From Deltaproteobacteria bacterium (GTDB taxonomy: Bacteria; Desulfobacterota; Desulfuromonadia; Desulfuromonadales; Geothermobacteraceae), in assembly GCA_003695205.1 (NCBI GenBank), contig RFIO01000301.1, positions 1-7,383 on the forward strand: a stretch of DNA of 7,383 nt, in the 5' to 3' direction. The notes below the pieces were generated by a model that made no database searches, was not told where the DNA came from, and was given only the letters and a program-made list of their open reading frames with translations. This document shows positions 1 through 5,222 of the stretch, piece by piece. The stretch's first letter is position 1. Every line of letters begins with the position of its first letter. A program made the translations under genes and the position numbers.

Positions 1-1
1 C

Positions 2-1204
2 GCCGGCAGCCTGCGGGTTCCCGAAGGCAGGGAAGGACTGGCCGACCTGCATGCCTCCCTGGTACGCGCCGGCGGGGCGGGAGACCTGTCCCCGAGCGCC
101 TTTGACGAACTGCTGGAGCAGCACGCCATAGACATCGAGGCCTCGGCCGACAGTTACACTTTCAGTATCGACCTGTCGACGCGCAGCCAGGATGTCGATG
201 CCGCCTTGCGTGCCCTGGCGGACCTGCTGCGCAGGCCCGGGTTCGATGAAGGGCGTTTTGACCTGCTGAAGAAGCAGATGCTTGAAAGCATTCGCCGCCG
301 GCACGACAACCCCGGCACCCTCGGGCGCGACCTGCTCATGGCGAGGCTCTACCCCGGCCATCCCCTCGGTCGGCGTCCGACCGTCACTTCGGTGCAGTCC
401 CTCCGGCGTGACGATATCCTCGCCTTCCAGAACCGTTACCTCGCTCCCGACAACCTCTGGATCGGTGTCAGTGGCGACTTCAATGCCGCTGAACTTCGTG
501 CACGGCTGGAACGGCTGCTGGGGGACTGGCGGCCCACTGGTCTTCGCCCCGAGCCGGTTTCGCCGGTAACCCCGCCGTCAAGGGCGGCGATTCACCTGGC
601 CGGGCGCAAGATTCCGCAGACGACGGTCCTTTTGGGCGAACAGGGGGTGACCAAGGACAATCCGGATGTCTACGCCCTGCGGGTGATGAACTACATTCTG
701 GGTGGCGGCGGCTTCAACAGCCGCCTGATGCGCGAGGTCCGTTCCAACCGGGGACTGGCCTATTCGGTCTACTCCTACTACCAGGTCGGGCGCGTGCTGC
801 CCGGCCCCTTCATCGCCGGCTGTGAGACCAAGACCGGCTCGACCGTCGAGGTCCTTGAGCTGATGCGTTCCGAGATGGAGCGGATGCGCCGTGATAAGGT
901 CAGCGAACAGGAACTGAAGTTGGCGCGCGACAGCCTGGTCAATTCCTTCGTCTTTGCATTCGACAACAGCCACGACATCGTCACCCGACAGATGCGGCTC
1001 GATTTCTACGGCTATCCGCCGGATTACCTGGAGCGCTACCGGGAACGGATTGATGCCGTCAGTGCCGACGATGTCCTGCGGGTGGCCAGGACCTATCTGC
1101 ACCCGGAGCGACAGATGGTGGTGCTGGTCGGCGACGCCGGCGCTTTTGCCGACCGGCTGGAACAGTTCGGACTGCCGGTTGAACGCGTCACCGGGCAGGA
1201 GTGA
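2..1204 (+). CDS. M16 family (pitrilysin-like) peptidase homologue lacking zinc ligands, 5' end missing
   Basis: The 3' part of a gene that begins before the window: the frame is open from base 2, giving 400 visible residues. Two M16-type halves are seen. The first resembles the N-terminal M16 domain, but where active members read GLAHFLEHMLFKGT this one reads GLADLHASLVRAGGAG (bases 35-82), so both histidines of HxxEH are replaced (by D and S). The second half, from about base 560, carries the substrate-side motif SRLMREVRSNRGLAYS (about 718-765), with the Arg and Tyr typical of the non-catalytic M16 partner. Such proteins usually work beside a catalytic M16 subunit, often encoded next door, which here would lie upstream and out of view. 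No signal peptide can be judged. The next gene follows after 66 bp on the same strand with no clear terminator, so the two may be co-transcribed. Family assignment is confident; loss of catalysis is inferred from the missing ligands. Confidence 0.88.
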   Translation, partial: AGSLRVPEGREGLADLHASLVRAGGAGDLSPSAFDELLEQHAIDIEASADSYTFSIDLSTRSQDVDAALRALADLLRRPGFDEGRFDLLKKQMLESIRRRHDNPGTLGRDLLMARLYPGHPLGRRPTVTSVQSLRRDDILAFQNRYLAPDNLWIGVSGDFNAAELRARLERLLGDWRPTGLRPEPVSPVTPPSRAAIHLAGRKIPQTTVLLGEQGVTKDNPDVYALRVMNYILGGGGFNSRLMREVRSNRGLAYSVYSYYQVGRVLPGPFIAGCETKTGSTVEVLELMRSEMERMRRDKVSEQELKLARDSLVNSFVFAFDNSHDIVTRQMRLDFYGYPPDYLERYRERIDAVSADDVLRVARTYLHPERQMVVLVGDAGAFADRLEQFGLPVERVTGQE

Positions 1205-1270
1205 TTCTTGCCGTTGACCGGTTCTGTGGTTCAATGGAAGTGACAGGCCTGTTGCGGGCGGGAGGGATGC

Positions 1271-2647
1271 ATGTTTTCGGGAATCCGGCAATTTTTCCAG
1301 CATGATATCTGGCAGGTCGAACCGAGCGGCCTGTCAGCGCCGCAGCGGCTGCTGCTGCGCATCGGCCAGGTCGGCTCGCGGGTGGCAGGCGATTTTGTCG
1401 CCGACCGCTGCCTGCTGCGCGCCTCGGCGCTGACCTATACCAGCCTGCTCAGTTTCATCCCTCTGCTGGCGCTGATGTTCGCCGTGCTCAAGGGGCTGGG
1501 GGTGCAGAACCGGCTTGAACCACTGCTGCTCGAGCATATCGCCGTTGGCGGCCAGGAGTTCGTCACCCGGATCGTCGAGTACATCAACAACACCAACGTC
1601 GGTCGGCTCGGGACCTTCGGCCTGGTCTTCCTGGTCATGACCGTGCTGACCCTTCTGTCCAACATCGAGGACGCCTTCAATTCCATCTGGTACGTGCGTG
1701 AAACCCGGTCACTGATGCGTCGGTTCGCCGATTATTTCTCCGTTGTTACCCTCGGGCCGATCTTCCTGGTGCTGGCTGTGACCATGACCGCCTCGCTCGA
1801 ATCCCAGGGCTTCATCCTGCAGCTCAAGCAGACGGCCTACATCGGTCCACTGGTGATTTTCCTGTTCAAGGTGCTCCCCTATGTCGCCATGTGGGCCGCT
1901 TTCGCCTTCCTCTATATCTTCATGCCCAATATCCGGGTGCGTCTGCAGGCCGCCGTCATCGGCGGCATTGTCGGCGGAACCCTCTGGCAGCTGACCCAGT
2001 GGAGCTACGTCAATTTCCAGGTCGGAGTGGCGCGCTACAACGCCATCTACGGTACCATGGCGGCGCTGCCGATCTTCATGGTCTGGCTCTACCTGAGCTG
2101 GGTCATCGTGCTGATCGGACTGGAGGTCAGCTACGCCTGGCAGAATCTGGGCAGCCTGCGACAGGACAAGTTCGAAGGAGACATCGGGCCATTGGAGCGC
2201 GAGAGCGTCTGTCTGGCTGTGATGCTTTTTCTCGGCCGCAGGTTTCACCGGGGAGAGCCCCCGGCACGCGCGCACCAGGTGGCGGCCGACCTGGGACTGC
2301 CCTCACGGCTGGTCCGGCAGATCCTGGCGGACCTGGTCGATCAGCACCTGCTGGCCGAGGTCGAGGACGGCGATCGCGACGAGACCGGCTACCTGCCGGC
2401 CCGGTCGCTGGACGGTATGACCGTGGCCGAATTCCTGCTCAGAATCAGGGGGGGCGACCAGCCGCGCCTGCAGGTCGATGCTCCTGACCTGGTACGGGCA
2501 CGGCTCGTCGAGGAGCGGCTGCTCCGGGCGGGCGAAGCCGAGCTCGACGGCAGGACCCTCGCCGACCTGGTTCGGGACGGGGCGGAGTCTCAGGCGGAGT
2601 CGCGCCAGTCGAGCAGCTTCAGCTCTCCGTCCTCAAGCACGGCGTAG
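1271..2647 (+). CDS. YihY/BrkB-family inner membrane protein with C-terminal winged-helix extension
   Basis: A 458-residue integral membrane protein. Six hydrophobic segments lie at about residues 51-76, 112-132, 155-175, 191-218, 225-245 and 262-286, with the family-typical ASALTYTSLLSFIPLLA and NIEDAFNSIW stretches. This family was once called RNase BN; that activity belongs to another protein, and the true role, probably transport or envelope function, is unsettled. Beyond the roughly 290-residue core found in E. coli YihY, residues 305-365 look like a winged-helix fold (AADLGLPSRLVRQILADLVDQ, then a beta-wing), followed by about 80 less structured residues and a Ser-rich tail (447-456). 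The ATG at 1271 has GGAGG at 1261-1265, five bases upstream, and is the first good start. The last 58 bases overlap the 3' end of the oppositely oriented hydrolase gene. The family call is strong; the function of the tail is unknown. Confidence 0.9.
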   Translation: MFSGIRQFFQHDIWQVEPSGLSAPQRLLLRIGQVGSRVAGDFVADRCLLRASALTYTSLLSFIPLLALMFAVLKGLGVQNRLEPLLLEHIAVGGQEFVTRIVEYINNTNVGRLGTFGLVFLVMTVLTLLSNIEDAFNSIWYVRETRSLMRRFADYFSVVTLGPIFLVLAVTMTASLESQGFILQLKQTAYIGPLVIFLFKVLPYVAMWAAFAFLYIFMPNIRVRLQAAVIGGIVGGTLWQLTQWSYVNFQVGVARYNAIYGTMAALPIFMVWLYLSWVIVLIGLEVSYAWQNLGSLRQDKFEGDIGPLERESVCLAVMLFLGRRFHRGEPPARAHQVAADLGLPSRLVRQILADLVDQHLLAEVEDGDRDETGYLPARSLDGMTVAEFLLRIRGGDQPRLQVDAPDLVRARLVEERLLRAGEAELDGRTLADLVRDGAESQAESRQSSSFSSPSSSTA

Positions 2648-3309
2648 GAGCGGCCCCCAATCCAGTCGCCGAGGGCAACCAGGCGCCCCTGCTCAAAGTC
2701 GATCTGCATCGGGTGGTGGTAGTGGCCGGTCACGACCAGGTCGTGACCAGCGGCCAGTTGCCGCCGCGCGTAGCCTTTCAGCAGTTCGGTCGGGTCGAAT
2801 TCAGGCTTGCCCGCCCGCCTTTTCCGACTTCGGCGGGACAGGGCTCGGGCGATATTCCAGGTGAGATGTTGAGGGGCGAGGCCGGCCAGCAGCCTGACGG
2901 CCCGGCTGCGCACCAGGGCGCGCCAGAGCCGGTAGCCGGTGTCGGTCGGGTCGACCAGGTCGCCATGGGCCAGGTGGATGCGCAGGCCGTCCAGTTCGAT
3001 ACTGCCACCGTCCGGCAGGATGCGGCATTCGAGTCGGTCGCGAAAGAAGGGGCCGAGATGAAAGTCGTGGTTGCCTTCGACGTAGGTCAGGCGCACGCCT
3101 CTTCGATGCAGCTCTTCCAGCAGCGTGAGGAGTGGCCGGTAGCGGCCGGGAACCGTTCTGTCGCTGCCGATCCAGAATTCGAACAGATCGCCGAGAATGA
3201 CCAGGTTGCGGATCTGGTCGGCCTGGGCGCCGAGGAACGCGAGCAGATCGCGGTAGTTGGCATCCTCGGGCTCGAGCAGGTGGGCATCGGCGATGAACAG
3301 GTCTTTCAT
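2590..3309 (-). CDS. lpxH: LpxH-type UDP-2,3-diacylglucosamine diphosphatase (lipid A synthesis)
   Basis: A 239-residue calcineurin-like metallophosphoesterase, almost the length of E. coli LpxH (240). LpxH cleaves UDP-2,3-diacylglucosamine to lipid X and UMP at the inner face of the cytoplasmic membrane, the fourth step of lipid A synthesis. All expected metal ligands are visible: D8 and H10 (FIADAHL), D41 (GDLFEFW), N80 (EGNHD), H115 (AHGD), and H196 and H198 (GHYHHP). The basic stretch LSRRSRKRR (157-165) fits the membrane-facing lid region. Position 81 is His (GNHD), where E. coli LpxH has Arg (GNRD), so it may belong to the LpxH2 or a broader LpxH-like group. The ATG at 3309 is preferred over an in-frame TTG at 3345, because that TTG forms part of the -35 box of the apparent promoter. 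There is no Shine-Dalgarno; the transcript is probably leaderless. The 3' end overlaps the YihY-family gene by 58 bases. Confidence 0.88.
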   Translation of the reverse strand: MKDLFIADAHLLEPEDANYRDLLAFLGAQADQIRNLVILGDLFEFWIGSDRTVPGRYRPLLTLLEELHRRGVRLTYVEGNHDFHLGPFFRDRLECRILPDGGSIELDGLRIHLAHGDLVDPTDTGYRLWRALVRSRAVRLLAGLAPQHLTWNIARALSRRSRKRRAGKPEFDPTELLKGYARRQLAAGHDLVVTGHYHHPMQIDFEQGRLVALGDWIGGRSYAVLEDGELKLLDWRDSA

Positions 3310-3316
3310 GGCGCGG

Positions 3317-3345
3317 ATTATGGGGGTCGGACAGGGGCAAGTCAA
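3317..3345 (-). promoter_or_regulatory. Sigma-70-type promoter of the lpxH-like gene, giving a probable leaderless mRNA
   Basis: On the minus strand, TTGACT (3345-3340) and CATAAT (3322-3317) are separated by exactly 17 bp; each matches the consensus at 5 of 6 positions. Only seven bases (3316-3310) lie between the -10 box and the ATG at 3309, so the first transcribed purine would be the A of the ATG. This agrees with the absence of a Shine-Dalgarno sequence. Start-site position is inferred from standard promoter geometry. Confidence 0.72.
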
Positions 3346-3349
3346 GGGC

Positions 3350-3383
3350 GCCAGGCGATGCCGGGCAGCGCATCCGGGCTGGC
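3350..3383. promoter_or_regulatory. Dyad just upstream of the lpxH -35 box
   Basis: Two nested inverted repeats share a centre: GCCAG (3350-3354) with CTGGC (3379-3383), and GATGC (3357-3361) with GCATC (3370-3374). The structure begins four bases upstream of the -35 box of the minus-strand promoter, where activators often bind. It could equally be GC-rich chance symmetry. No known operator was recognised. Confidence 0.25.
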
Positions 3384-3399
3384 CTTGCCGGTCCGAACC

Positions 3400-3408
3400 T
3401 GCTAGAGT
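3400..3408 (+). promoter_or_regulatory. Weak candidate extended -10 for the SseB-like gene
   Basis: TGC followed by TAGAGT (3403-3408) has the form of an extended -10 box (TGn plus four of six consensus bases). No convincing -35 lies 16-18 bp upstream; TTGCCG (3385-3390) is too near. If used, it would give a leader of about 115 bases before the ATG at 3533. It is the best candidate I see in this spacer, but a weak one. Confidence 0.25.
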
Positions 3409-3420
3409 CGGGTCTGTGCA

Positions 3421-3444
3421 CCGCGTTCCCGGCCCCGGGAGCGG
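3421..3444 (+). other. GC-rich stem-loop in the leader region of the SseB-like gene
   Basis: CCGC (3421-3424) pairs with GCGG (3441-3444), and inside it TCCCG (3427-3431) pairs with CGGGA (3436-3440) around a four-base loop; GT (3425-3426) bulges out. No T-run follows, so it is not an intrinsic terminator. It may shape the 5' leader RNA of the downstream gene or may be incidental. The rest of the spacer to 3532 shows nothing else I can support. Confidence 0.35.
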
Positions 3445-3532
3445 TCGAATCCGGTTGGCGTAGGCCCAGCGCCCCGAGGTCCGGCAGACAGGTCGCGTAT
3501 CCCTTTATCACTGGGCATGGAGACCTGGCACA

Positions 3533-3964
3533 ATGACCGAACTCGATCAGGCCCTGGAACTGTTTCACCAGGACGTGACCAACCCCGAGAACCAGTCCCG
3601 CTTCTACGACCTGTTTCTGAACACGGCGATCTATATACCGGTGCATCCGGAGGAGGGAGTCGATCCCGGTCGTGACCGCAGCGGCGAGGAGGGGACAGTG
3701 CCTCTGGTCCTCGAAGCCGAAGGTGACGACTACCTGATGCTGTTCGACAGCAGGGAGAAAATGAATGCCTGGGCCGAAGGAGAGCCCGACTATATTACGC
3801 TGCCCGGGTATGTCATCGCCGAGTATTCGGTCGAGGGGCTGCACTGGGCCCTGAACGTCGGCACCGAACAGCAGAAACAGTTCGTACCCGATGAGATCGG
3901 CTGGCTCAAACAGGTGGTCGAGGCCTACAACGCCGAACATGGCGAGGACGCCGCGGCTGAATAG
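3533..3964 (+). CDS. SseB-family protein, N-terminal-domain type
   Basis: A 143-residue soluble, acidic protein with no signal peptide or membrane segment. It matches the SseB N-terminal domain pattern: a helical start (LDQALELFHQDVTNPENQSRFYDLFLNT), IYIPVHP (33-39), VPLVLEAEGDDYLMLFDS (56-73), an ITLPGYVIAEY strand pair (88-98) and the distinctive WALNVGTEQQKQFVPDEIGWL stretch (105-125). Proteins of this family are widespread and poorly understood; E. coli SseB was named for a link to serine sensitivity, and I would not assign a pathway here. The ATG has GGAG at 3519-3522, ten bases upstream, slightly long but usable; another ATG at 3517 is out of frame. No terminator separates it from the sigma-54 promoter that starts 17 bases after its stop, so readthrough into the small gene is possible. 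Confidence 0.8.
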   Translation: MTELDQALELFHQDVTNPENQSRFYDLFLNTAIYIPVHPEEGVDPGRDRSGEEGTVPLVLEAEGDDYLMLFDSREKMNAWAEGEPDYITLPGYVIAEYSVEGLHWALNVGTEQQKQFVPDEIGWLKQVVEAYNAEHGEDAAAE

Positions 3965-3980
3965 CCTTTCGTGTCTTTTG

Positions 3981-3997
3981 CTGGCACGTGCCTTGCT
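3981..3997 (+). promoter_or_regulatory. Sigma-54 (RpoN) promoter, near-perfect -24/-12 elements
   Basis: CTGGCACG (3981-3988), four bases, then TTGCT (3993-3997) matches the established sigma-54 consensus TGGCACG-N4-TTGCW at every defined position, with the invariant GG (3983-3984) and GC (3995-3996) exactly ten bases apart. Transcription should begin about 12 bases after the GC, near 4007-4009, some 43-45 bases before the GTG of the small cysteine-rich gene. Sigma-54 promoters need an AAA+ enhancer-binding protein, whose site would lie upstream inside the SseB-like gene. A loose dyad there (CGAAC 3865-3869, GTTCG 3880-3884) is only a weak candidate. Confidence 0.85.
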
Positions 3998-4010
3998 GTC
4001 GGGAGGGGAA

Positions 4011-4025
4011 GGGCGGCACCCGCCC
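4011..4025 (+). other. Hairpin at the predicted 5' end of the sigma-54 transcript
   Basis: GGGCGG (4011-4016) and CCGCCC (4020-4025) form a perfect six-pair GC stem with a CAC loop. If transcription starts near 4008, this stem sits almost at the 5' terminus, a position known to protect mRNAs from 5'-end-dependent decay. It leaves the Shine-Dalgarno at 4041-4045 free and has no T-run, so it is not a terminator. Confidence 0.5.
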
Positions 4026-4051
4026 CGATCTCAGCCCAAGGGAGGCACAAG

Positions 4052-4237
4052 GTGAACATCGCCGATTTCGATCTCGACCGCTGCCGGCGCCCGGAAAAGG
4101 AAGTCTGCGAGGGGCTTTGCCTCTCCTTTGACCTGATGCGTGGCCTGTGCATGGAGACCGCGGAAGTCTGCGAGGCTCTGTTGCCGTGCAGGGGAACAAC
4201 GGCGCAAGGCGGATCGGAAAACACCGAGGATCCGTGA
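4052..4237 (+). CDS. Small cysteine-rich protein of unknown function (61 aa), under sigma-54 promoter
   Basis: I do not recognise this protein. It starts at GTG 4052, with AAGGGAGG (4038-4045) ending six bases upstream, one of the best ribosome binding sites in the window. The frame is open further up to a GTG at 3971, but that start has no ribosome site and would lie upstream of the sigma-54 start point. The 61 residues hold six cysteines (11, 19, 23, 33, 40, 46), spaced C-x7-C-x3-C-x9-C-x6-C-x5-C; the last 15 residues are polar and cysteine-free. EVCE occurs twice, 21 residues apart, from a 14-bp exact DNA repeat. No signal peptide or membrane segment is seen, so it is probably cytoplasmic; the cysteines could bind metal, an Fe-S cluster or redox partners, all inference. 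It is alone in its unit, with its own promoter and terminator. Codons end mostly in G or C, as in the neighbours, supporting real coding. Confidence 0.7.
   Translation: MNIADFDLDRCRRPEKEVCEGLCLSFDLMRGLCMETAEVCEALLPCRGTTAQGGSENTEDP
4099..4175 (+). repeat. 14-bp direct repeat inside the cysteine-rich gene
   Basis: GGAAGTCTGCGAGG occurs at 4099-4112 and again, identical, at 4162-4175. The copies are 63 bp apart, which is 21 whole codons, and both are read in the same frame as part of EVCE (residues 17-20 and 38-41). The following bases are also similar (GGGCTTTGCC against CTCTGTTGCC). This suggests an old internal duplication of a short helix-cysteine unit. Confidence 0.75.
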
Positions 4238-4244
4238 AAATTTT

Positions 4245-4279
4245 GCACAGCCGCCGGCAAAAATTGCCAGAGGTTGTGC
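4245..4279 (+). other. Structured 3' UTR stem-loop of the small gene (possible ncRNA element)
   Basis: GCACAGCC (4245-4252) pairs with GGTTGTGC (4272-4279), eight pairs including one G-U. After a symmetric three-by-three internal loop, GGCAA (4256-4260) pairs with TTGCC (4264-4268) around an AAA loop. It begins seven bases after the stop codon and ends 12 bases before the terminator stem. Two consecutive hairpins, the second an intrinsic terminator, is the shape of a 3'-UTR-derived small RNA, but nothing in the sequence proves a separate transcript. Confidence 0.5.
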
Positions 4280-4291
4280 GCCGCATGCAGC

Positions 4292-4346
4292 AAAAGGCAC
4301 CATGGGGCGGAGGGAATTTCGGTCCGCGTTGGTGCCTTTTCTTTTT
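4292..4346 (+). terminator. Intrinsic terminator between convergent units
   Basis: AAAAGGCACCA (4292-4302) is the perfect reverse complement of TGGTGCCTTTT (4330-4340), followed by CTTTTT (4341-4346). Inside, GCGGA (4307-4311) pairs with TCCGC (4323-4327), making a long stem. On the plus strand it ends the sigma-54 transcript. Read from the minus strand the stem is the same but only four T follow, so it may also end the HDOD operon (stop at 4379), less efficiently. Confidence 0.88.
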
Positions 4347-4378
4347 CGGTCATGCGATGGGGCGGTGAAGCGGAGGCT

Positions 4379-5221
4379 TCAACCGTTCAGTGATTCGAGA
4401 AGTTCGGCAGCTTCATCCTCCGCCCGGGAGAGGGTCTCTTCCAGGAAGGATGGGTCGAGGTTGGTGTCCTGATCGAGAAAATGGGCCAACTCCTCCCGGT
4501 TCGGAACCTCCCTGCGATCGGCAATCCACGAGGCGACCCTGATTCCCGGGTTTTCGGCCTGTTTCGAGTGGTGCCCTTCTATGGCCGAAACAAGCTCTTC
4601 TGGAAAGTCCCATCGCTGGGCCAGCACTGCTCCGATCTCGGCGTGGCAGGTGCCGAAATGTTCCAGTTCCAGGCCAGCCAGGGTGGTTTCGGGGGTCTGC
4701 TGCCATTTCCGATAGATTTTCTGGTAGACATTGCCTCGGGTGGCCGCCAGGATCGGTACGGCCATGTCCTGAAGCAGGCCGCCGGTAAAGGCCTCGCTCT
4801 GGGCATTCGGACGGTACCTCATGGCGACGGAACGTGCGACTGAAGCACGTCTTGCCGCCGACAGCCAGAACCCCTTCATATCGAACCACCCCGGCACAAG
4901 ACAACGGTCGATGGTCCCCTTGGCGGCTACTCCGAGCACCAGGGCCTCCAGCCGGTTGCGCCCCAGAAGGGTGACCGCGTGGGTGACGTTGCTGACCTTG
5001 CGTGTCAGGCCGAAGGCGACCGAGTTGACCGTGCGCAGGACCCGGACATGCAGGCCGGGGTCGAGTTCAAGGTCGGCAGCAATCTCCTCAAGCGGAACAT
5101 CCGGGTCGCGCAGCTTGGCCAGGACCGTCATGGCCGTAGTGGGAAAAGAGGGCAGTTCGTAGCCCGCAAGTATCCGATCCAGTTCGACCTCTTTCTTCTT
5201 TCGACGGAATACCCCTAACAT
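4379..5221 (-). CDS. HDOD-domain signalling protein with degenerate HD motif
   Basis: A 280-residue soluble protein built around an HDOD domain (about residues 20-220). Family marks are LPSFPTT (23-29), a helix with LDPGLHVRVLRTVNSVAFGL (53-72), HAVTLLGRNRLEALVLG (81-97) and HAEIGAVLAQRWDFPEELVSAIEGHH (183-208). HDOD proteins are non-enzymatic relatives of HD phosphohydrolases that act as adaptors in chemosensory, stress or c-di-GMP signalling. Here the HD pair itself reads QD (GLLQDMAVPIL, 138-148), consistent with no catalysis. The N-terminus is strongly basic (RRKKKE, 6-11) and the C-terminus acidic. The ATG at 5221 has GAGGT at 5229-5233, seven bases upstream, inside the last codons of the channel gene, whose stop is one base away; translational coupling is very likely. 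A longer frame to 5284 runs through the channel gene and has no reason to be used. Confidence 0.85.
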   Translation of the reverse strand: MLGVFRRKKKEVELDRILAGYELPSFPTTAMTVLAKLRDPDVPLEEIAADLELDPGLHVRVLRTVNSVAFGLTRKVSNVTHAVTLLGRNRLEALVLGVAAKGTIDRCLVPGWFDMKGFWLSAARRASVARSVAMRYRPNAQSEAFTGGLLQDMAVPILAATRGNVYQKIYRKWQQTPETTLAGLELEHFGTCHAEIGAVLAQRWDFPEELVSAIEGHHSKQAENPGIRVASWIADRREVPNREELAHFLDQDTNLDPSFLEETLSRAEDEAAELLESLNG

Positions 5222-5222
5222 C

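Noticed and set aside
1214..1242. Promoter for the YihY-family gene based on TTGACC at 1214-1219
   Set aside because: No -10-like hexamer lies at 16-18 bp; co-transcription with the M16 gene is simpler.
578..1303. Minus-strand open frame of 241 codons opposite the M16 gene
   Set aside because: It runs antisense to clear M16 coding sequence, and its composition shows no recognisable family.
3310..3345. Upstream TTG start for the lpxH-like gene, adding 12 residues
   Set aside because: The TTG is part of the -35 box, there is no ribosome site, and LpxH proteins start just before the FIAD-H motif.
3456..3470. Second sigma-54-like site (TGGC, GG-N10-GC) before the SseB-like gene
   Set aside because: Only the GG, GC and a few bases match; the CACG and TTG portions are absent.
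2801..3940. Long minus-strand open frame of 379 codons across the SseB-like gene, the spacer and lpxH
   Set aside because: It is antisense to a well-supported gene and in another frame of lpxH, with Pro/Arg-rich, family-less sequence typical of a GC-rich shadow frame.
3971..4051. GTG at 3971 as start of the small Cys-rich protein
   Set aside because: It overlaps the sigma-54 promoter upstream of the expected transcript start and has no ribosome site; the added 27 residues look non-coding.
3907..4353. Minus-strand open frames across the Cys-rich gene region (90-142 codons)
   Set aside because: They run through the terminator and sigma-54 promoter, have no ribosome site and low-complexity Arg/Pro content; the plus-strand signals explain the region better.
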